64,000 bases of DNA from Heterostelium album PN500. Its lineage: Eukaryota > Evosea > Eumycetozoa > Acytosteliales > Acytosteliaceae. The DNA lies in assembly GCF_000004825.1 (NCBI RefSeq), contig NW_008805070.1:496001-560000 (forward strand), read 5' to 3'. Every line of letters starts with the position of its first letter. Position 1 is the stretch's first letter. The notes under the pieces are model-generated. The model made no database searches. It had not been told where the DNA came from and saw nothing but the letters and a program-made list of their open reading frames with translations. Of the stretch, positions 58,065 to 64,000 are shown in pieces. A program made the position numbers and the translations under genes.

Positions 58065-60040
58065 ATGGATTTAGAAACAAGTAAAATAGTCGAGAATATC
58101 GTTGAAGACAAACCAACTTCCACAGAGCAAAGTGAAAATGTCGAATCTTCAATAGTTGAACCAATGGTTGATGCTGCTTCCACTGAGGCAGAGAAGACTG
58201 AAATATCAACAACCGCAGAAACAGAGGTTACTACAGTGACAGCAGAGAAACAAGAAGAAGAGGTGGTGACAAAACAACTTGATAAAGAGGATGAAGCTGA
58301 GAAAGAAGAAGAAGAAGTAGAAGAAGAGGAGAAAGCAGTAGAAAAGGAGCATGAAGCCGAAGGAAAAGAAGTGGAGGAAGAAGAGGAGGAAGAAGAAGAA
58401 ATAGAGAAGCCAGAAAAGAAACCTAGAAAGAAGAGAGAGAAGAAAGATAGTAAGAAGGAAAAGAAGGAGAAGAAAGAGAAAAAGAAGGAAAAGAAAGAGA
58501 AGAAAGAAAAGAAGAGTAGAAAATCAAAGAAGAGCAAGAGTAAATCAAGTGATAATGAAGAGGAGATGGAGGATGCTGAAGATGTAGATGCCGCTGAGGA
58601 AGTCGAGGAGGATGCAGATGAAAAATCAGAGAAGAAGAAGGAAGTCGAGTATGATGATATCTTTGGAAGTGATTCGGAGAAGAAAGAGTCGGTAGTAGAG
58701 GAAAAGTCATTCACTAGACTCTCGAGAAGTAAGAGAGCTGCTGCCACTGCTGCCACTCCGACAAAGATCAAGGTTAAGAATGTTGGCGAGATCAAAGAAG
58801 ACGCTGGTGAGAATGACGAAGAACAATCGTCGAGTGACAAGCGTGCTGTTATGAACGTGGACGATGACGATGAGAATCTAGATAAGGATAGAGATTATGA
58901 GGCATCGGAGGAGGAAGAAGAAGAGGAGGAAGATGAAGAATCAGCATCGGATGCAAGTGACTCTGATAAGAAGAGCAAGAAGAAGAGCAAGAAGAAGAGT
59001 AGCAGCAAAGAGAAGAAGGAAAGAAGGGAACAAAGAGAAAGTCAAAGAAGAGCAAGGATGAAGATGGAGACGCCAGCGATGACGACGAAAGTGGAAGCAG
59101 CAAGAAGAAGAAGAAGAAATCGAGTAAGAGGAAGAGCAAAGACGACATGATGGAATCAACAGATGGAAACAACGAAGATTTGGAACCGAATCCTTTCGAT
59201 GTCGTGCTTCAATCGATGAAGGGAAGACGTGAGGTGAAGAAGCTCGACGACAACATTGCCTACCAGATGGCACGTGACATCCTTGACAAGATGATGAATG
59301 CAGCGGATCTCGATGTCAGTGCCAACAAGAAGCGTGCGCCAGCACTCAATAAGATTATATTGTTGTCAGAGGTCGAGTCGACTCTCAGTAAGGTGCAGCT
59401 TTACGACGTTTTGACTATGGCCAATCCAAGCATCTTTCACGTCATTGCAATGTGGTTGGAGCCACTGCCAGACGGTTCACTTCCAAACATCAAGATCAAG
59501 ACGGCAATGCTGAAGGCACTCAGTCTTCTGCCGGTTGCACGTGATCAAATCGGACGAAGTGGAGTCAAGAAGATGGTAATGGCCATCAATAAATCGGAAA
59601 GCGAAACACCAGTCATCAAGAAACTCGCATACGATGTCATTCACAAATGGAATCTACCCAGTCAAATCAGAGAGGAAAGACAACACGATGAAATCCAAGT
59701 GGATCCAGAACAACTTCACAATGTAGATGGTTTAACTAAAAAGTAAGATAATTGGAAATTAATATGAATTTAAATTCATTACTAATCATGCTTTTCTAGA
59801 TTCACAAAAGATGATTATTTACCAGCACATATTAAGCATGCCGTTTCAATTCCAAGAGCCAACTTGATCTATACAAAGAAGCCAAAAGGAATCGATGAAA
59901 GTGCACACAATGCTAGAGTATCACCAGTTAGAACCATCAGTAAGATTGATAAGGAAATCGAAAAGAAGATCATGAGACAAACTTACAAAGGAAATCCAAG
60001 AGCGTTTACTCTCAGTGTTGAAGGTAGAAATCTTAAATGA
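58065..60040 (+). CDS. iws1: Transcription elongation factor IWS1/Spn1
   Basis: Coding runs from 58065 to 59742 and, after one intron, from 59800 to 60040. The N-terminal half is disordered: Glu/Lys-rich acidic and basic runs. From about 59190 the conserved TFIIS N-terminal-type domain is clear (NPFDVVLQSMKGRREVKK, YDVLTMANPSIFHVIAMWL, LPDGSLPNIKIKTAMLKAL), and the C-terminus IPRANLIYTKKPKG matches Spn1. IWS1 works with Spt6 at elongating RNA polymerase II. The frame changes once: the first part ends as open frame at 59150, the second is open from 59003. The second frame reads typical acidic-basic text from about 59040, so the shift lies near 59003-59040, in a run of AAG/AGA codons, with no plausible intron. 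Likely a one-base sequence error, otherwise a true lesion. Confidence 0.88.
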
Positions 60041-60513
60041 GCATTCTACTGGAAAGAAAAATCAAAAAAAAAAATAGTAATATACCACACCAAACCAAAG
60101 CCAAATAAGGGTAATCCATCCAAACATAACTATAGATATAAAAGCCAATATAAATGAACTAAATAATAACTAAATCAATCAATCATCAATCACCAATCAT
60201 TTATGGCAAAATTTGACAGATTTTAAACAACAATCAAACTTTATCATCACTATTATACTGCTACCATTACAAATCAATATAACATTTATCCTTTTACCAT
60301 TAAAAAACAACTAAAAAAAAATAATCAAAAAAAATATATTATTGTTATTATTATTAAATAAAATGATTTTTTTATTAATTATATTAAGTTAGTTTGTAAA
60401 TATATTGTAATTGTATTTGTATTTGTTTAAATAATAATTTTAATAAATATGATTCGAAAATTTTGTACAAAAAATGATAATAATAAATTAACTAATGATT
60501 AAAGAGGCCTGTC
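60041..60513. other. Convergent 3' spacer
   Basis: Between the stops of iws1 and the GMC oxidoreductase. A/T-rich; no gene seen. Confidence 0.6.
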
Positions 60514-62460
60514 TTATGCTAATATTGACAAATTTAAATCTAAAGGATTGGAACCTTGATTTGGATAATCTTCTAAGATTAAATCGGATGCTTTTTCAGC
60601 GATTGCCATTACGGTTGCATGTACAAGAGAATCTGGGATAATTGGAATGACCGATGCGTCGACAACTCTTACACCTCGCACTCCAATGACTTTGAGTCTG
60701 GGATCGACAACAGACATTGGATCGGATGTCAAACCCATCTTTGAGGTTCCGCACCAGTGTTCGTGTGCGTTGATATTGGCTCTGATATAGGCCTCGAGAT
60801 CGGCATCGCTGGTTGCAGTTGGAGGTGGCACGGCCGGTGTCATCAAGGTGCTCATCGGCGGGAACGACATAATTCTCTTGGCCTCCTTGAATCCACGCAC
60901 CATCTTTTGTACATCGAGTGGATTGTTCAACAGAGTGAAGTTGATATTGGGTGGTCTCATAAAAAAGTCGATTTTTGAGCCCGATTGATTGGTTGAGAGA
61001 TCAAGCCAATGATTATTTGGCTCAGGTTTTCCAATGCTGATACCGAGTGATACCGAGGGGAAAGGGGTGGTCGTACCGATTACACCTGGCTGGACAATCA
61101 TGACATTCTCGGCGGATTTCTCCTTTGTCGAGTTACCTCGCAACCAAACGCCAACCGAGTAACCTGGTGTACCAAAAATACCGGCACCCTGAGATTTGTA
61201 GGCGAGATCCAAACTAAAGAGGTCGTACATGGTTGGACGTGAATTGACATCGGAATATTGATAAACGGAAAAGAATAAAAAGTGGTTTTGGAGATTTCTT
61301 CCGACACCTGGCAGATTCGAAACTACCATTGGAATTTTATCTCTATATTGATTCAAATAGGTGGAGTTTCCAACTCCCGATTGCAATAGAATCTTTGGGG
61401 TGTTTAGAGTACCGGCTGCCAATATAACTTCCTTGGAGGCATCGACTGTGAAAACTTTATCTTTGTATTTGTTCAATACAAATTCGACACCGGTTGCTTC
61501 ATATTTACGACTGGGGATATCGTATCTCCAACGGATTCTGGTAACGGTTGCCTCTGGAAGCAACTCAACTCGCTTGGAGTTGACGGCATCCAAAAGGTAT
61601 TCGTGGGCTGGAGTTGAACGCTCACCTTTGGTTTTGTCGATATTGAAATGGAAATAACCACAGCCATCACGGAAATCCTGTTGGAAATCACTGTTGAATG
61701 GCAAACCACTTGCATTACAAGAAGCCAAAAACTGTTGTCCTTCTTTGTCGAACGGTATCGATCCAACTTTGATTTTACCGTCGTGTCCATGGAGGTCGCT
61801 GGTTGCCAATTGTGGATCCAATTGTTTTTCTAATTTCTTGAGGTAGGTACTCATAGTGGTCCAGTTCCAGCCTGGCAAATTCCATGAATCGTAATCACTA
61901 CTTAAACCTCTCTGGAACACCATACCATTGTGAACTCCGCAACCACCAACAAGTTTTGCAATTCCAGCACCTTTGTAACCCCATTTTCCACCCGTTATAG
62001 ATGAACTTTGCCAATACAATGGTACATCATAAATGGTTACTTGTCTCTGTAAGAAAAATAATATTAATAAAAGTCTTTTTTGTATTTTGTTTTTTGTAAA
62101 CTTACTTCTGGAGTATACTCCATTGATGTTGGATCCAATTTTCCTTTGGTACCAACTACATCTAAACCTCCAAGATCACCAATAGATCTTTTTCCAGCCT
62201 CAATAACTAAAACAGTGTGACCTTTAGCAGATAATCTAAAGTAAAAGAAAAAAATCGCATTAATTAAATTAACTTTTTATAAAAATTAATATTATTATTT
62301 TAACCTACCTATCTGCCACTATACTGGCACTGGAACCACTACCAACTATAATGAAATCATAGCAATTTTGTTTTGGTAGATTATATGTAATACTTGAAGT
62401 GACTACTATTAGGATGGAAATAACTATAAGAATGGGTTGTAAAGCTTTAACACTAAACAT
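60514..62460 (-). CDS. GMC-family flavin oxidoreductase
   Basis: Three exons (62460-62309, 62235-62106, 62046-60514) give 604 residues. An N-terminal signal or membrane segment (LIVISILIVVTSS) leads into the FAD-binding fold: YDFIIVGSGSSASIVADRLS and TVLVIEAG. The second GMC signature is GTLNTPKILLQSGVG. Near the end HEHWCGTSKMG supplies the active-site His, followed by VVDASVIPIIPDSLVHATVM and AIAEKASDLIL. Relatives oxidise alcohols such as choline, glucose or aryl alcohols; the substrate is not apparent. In the usual second active-site position (His/Asn in NPVAT or NPHL) this protein has S-L-V-H-A-T, which keeps a His. Probably secreted or ER/vacuolar. Confidence 0.93.
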
Positions 62461-64000
62461 TGTTGAATATCAATAAGCAAAAGAAGAAGTTCTTAAACTA
62501 TTTCTTTTTTTGTATATTGAAATGTTAGGAAATATTATTAATAATAAATTAAACACAAGTTTAGTTGTTGTTTTTTGTTGTTGTTGTTTTTGCTATTGTT
62601 GTTGTTGTTGGATTAAAAAAAATGAATCCAATGATCGTCTTTTATATGTGGTTGGAAACTGGCTTAAAAAGGTGACCTACTTAATTTAAATAAAATTGTC
62701 AACATTTAATTTTATACAGAAATATTAATATTTAATTGATATGGTTGGTTAGTGTTATTTAATTAAAGATTTATTAATGGAGCACTACTCGGGTGTGTGG
62801 TGTAGATGGTGTTTATTATACAGAAGGAAAGGTATTGGAATTGACAACTCGTTGTTGATGTTGTTTGAAATTGTGGAAAAAGGAGAATACGCTTAAATTA
62901 ATAAATATCTATCTTTTGAATATCGCGATTTTGGATGAGGGATTCTTGACAATCGTCTTGAATGGCAACAACAAATCAATAAATTAATTTTAAAATTAAA
63001 AACAAAACAAAACAAAAGACAGAATTTAAGAATAGAATAAAAAATTTAAAATAATATATATATAACCATACATGTATTTGACTTTAAATATATCTATTTA
63101 CATTAAAATTGATATTTTATTTTATTTTTAAATTTTCTTCAAAAAACATCATCATCCATCACAACAAAAACTAGCAACAATCGTCCAACAACTCAAATTT
63201 TGTTTGTTAGATGTATTAGCATGTCTTTTGAGATTGACAGGCCAGAAACAAAACAAACAATTTGAAGTAACTTAGTTTTAAGGAAAAACAATTAAAAATT
63301 GAATATCTATTATCTCTTAGTTTGACCCTATCTCTTTGAAGCAATTAATGGTCTCACACACCAACCACACAATATTTAATAAATATGTGTAAAAAAAAAG
63401 ATATTGAAAAAAATAATAATTTCAGTCAGAATCAAAACTAATTTGCTCGTGGATGTATATTATTCTTTTTACATATATATACAAATATTTAAAAATCACA
63501 CGCACAGAGGAGTGGGATTAATTTTTTGAATGGTAGTGTTAATATGTCTGGAGGTGAGTTAGTGTGTGTTTTTGGGTGTTGGTCAGTGTGATAAAATAAT
63601 TATAATTCAATTTTATTTTTGATGAGCTGATTGTAGGTTGGAGGAGTGTGATTCGATTCTTTTTTTTTTTTTTGAAATTGATAGGAATTAAAAAGAGAGG
63701 ATATAATAGATGACTTTACGTCAGAAATTCTACATACAACCTTCTATTACTTATCAGTCAAGAAGAACACCCCAGTTTTATTTTCTTTTTTTTTGAAGAT
63801 AAATAATCAAATTATATATCATTATTATTTTGTGATATTTATAAGTTGTATTTTGTCGGGATGTTTTATTATTAATACTATTATTCTATTTATTTGGCTT
63901 GGATAAACGAACCAATTTGTGTTTGGTCAAACAAAACACGCGAAACAAATTGAAAATAGAAGTGAGTGGTTGGTTGGACGGATGGTTAAGCTGGTTCCAT
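62461..64000. other. GT-rich upstream region at window end
   Basis: About 1.5 kb without a supported gene, upstream of the GMC oxidoreductase (minus). It contains GGGTGTGTGGTG at 62791-62802 and a GTG/TGT-rich tract at 63510-63600, alongside T runs. These resemble G-box-like motifs in the other long gap. A gene may begin beyond the window. Confidence 0.5.

Noticed and set aside
58049-58840. Minus-strand Ser/Phe-rich frame of 263 codons
   Set aside because: Shadow of the Glu/Lys-rich IWS1 N-terminus.
1-64000. tRNA, rRNA and class I small RNA genes
   Set aside because: Looked for T-loop (GGTTCGAA-type) and the CCTTACAGCAA motif by eye; isolated partial matches fall inside genes or lack paired stems.

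Overview
The window looks like nuclear DNA of a dictyostelid social amoeba. Intergenic DNA is extremely AT-rich, introns are short and AT-rich with GTAAGT/GTATGT donors, many proteins carry Asn, Gln, Ser or Thr runs, and gene content is typical of the group: a cypE-type cyclophilin, p22phox, a GATA factor, multiple secreted lysosomal hydrolases and a BAR-RasGAP. Coding exons are clearly richer in G+C than their surroundings, which would suit a Heterostelium/Polysphondylium-like species better than D. discoideum; that species-level guess is inference. I found no tRNA, rRNA, CRISPR array or recognisable retroelement.

Layout. 0-3.1 kb is repeat-rich and gene-poor: a 34-bp satellite with a 126-bp higher-order period, a 22-bp minisatellite, and a decayed gene made of TPR-like repeats. 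3.3-12.6 kb holds a kelch-coiled-coil-RING protein (minus), the histone chaperone HIRA (plus) and an unusual intronless protein (minus) that joins a caspase-like protease domain to a ComEC-type metallo-beta-lactamase domain. 13.2-17.0 kb is a scrapyard: an interrupted gene, an armadillo-like gene fragment, a second copy of the last HIRA segment, a piece of the neighbouring hypothetical gene, and a 116-bp piece of a patatin gene whose near-identical full copy lies 35 kb away. 17-30.7 kb is dense with ordinary genes: an ENPP-type phosphodiesterase, a PPR protein, BAR-RasGAP, cypE, a Na+/H+ exchanger, pno1 and a GATA factor. A 2.9-kb region rich in CA/GT motifs separates the GATA gene from rpl6. 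33.7-54 kb holds rpl6, a nitrobindin-like protein, cybA (p22phox), beta-hexosaminidase, telomerase reverse transcriptase, alpha-mannosidase, a long coiled-coil protein, an APH-type kinase, a patatin-like phospholipase and a GH18 protein. 54.8-62.5 kb holds the SNARE Use1, queuosine salvage protein, the transcription elongation factor IWS1/Spn1 and a GMC oxidoreductase. The window ends in 1.5 kb of GT-rich non-coding DNA.

How the genes work together. There is no operon-like logic; genes are independently transcribed, often as divergent or convergent pairs. Themes recur: nucleic acid and chromatin maintenance (HIRA, IWS1, TERT, PNO1, RPL6), lysosomal or secreted glycan turnover (hexosaminidase, mannosidase, GH18), and membrane, ion and redox biology (NHE, p22phox, ENPP, patatin, Use1).

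Splice sites quoted are my own reading of GT..AG boundaries with reading-frame continuity and family matches; no alignment program was run. The most unusual finding is the caspase-like/metallo-beta-lactamase fusion at 10.5-12.6 kb, followed by the set of displaced gene fragments at 13-17 kb.
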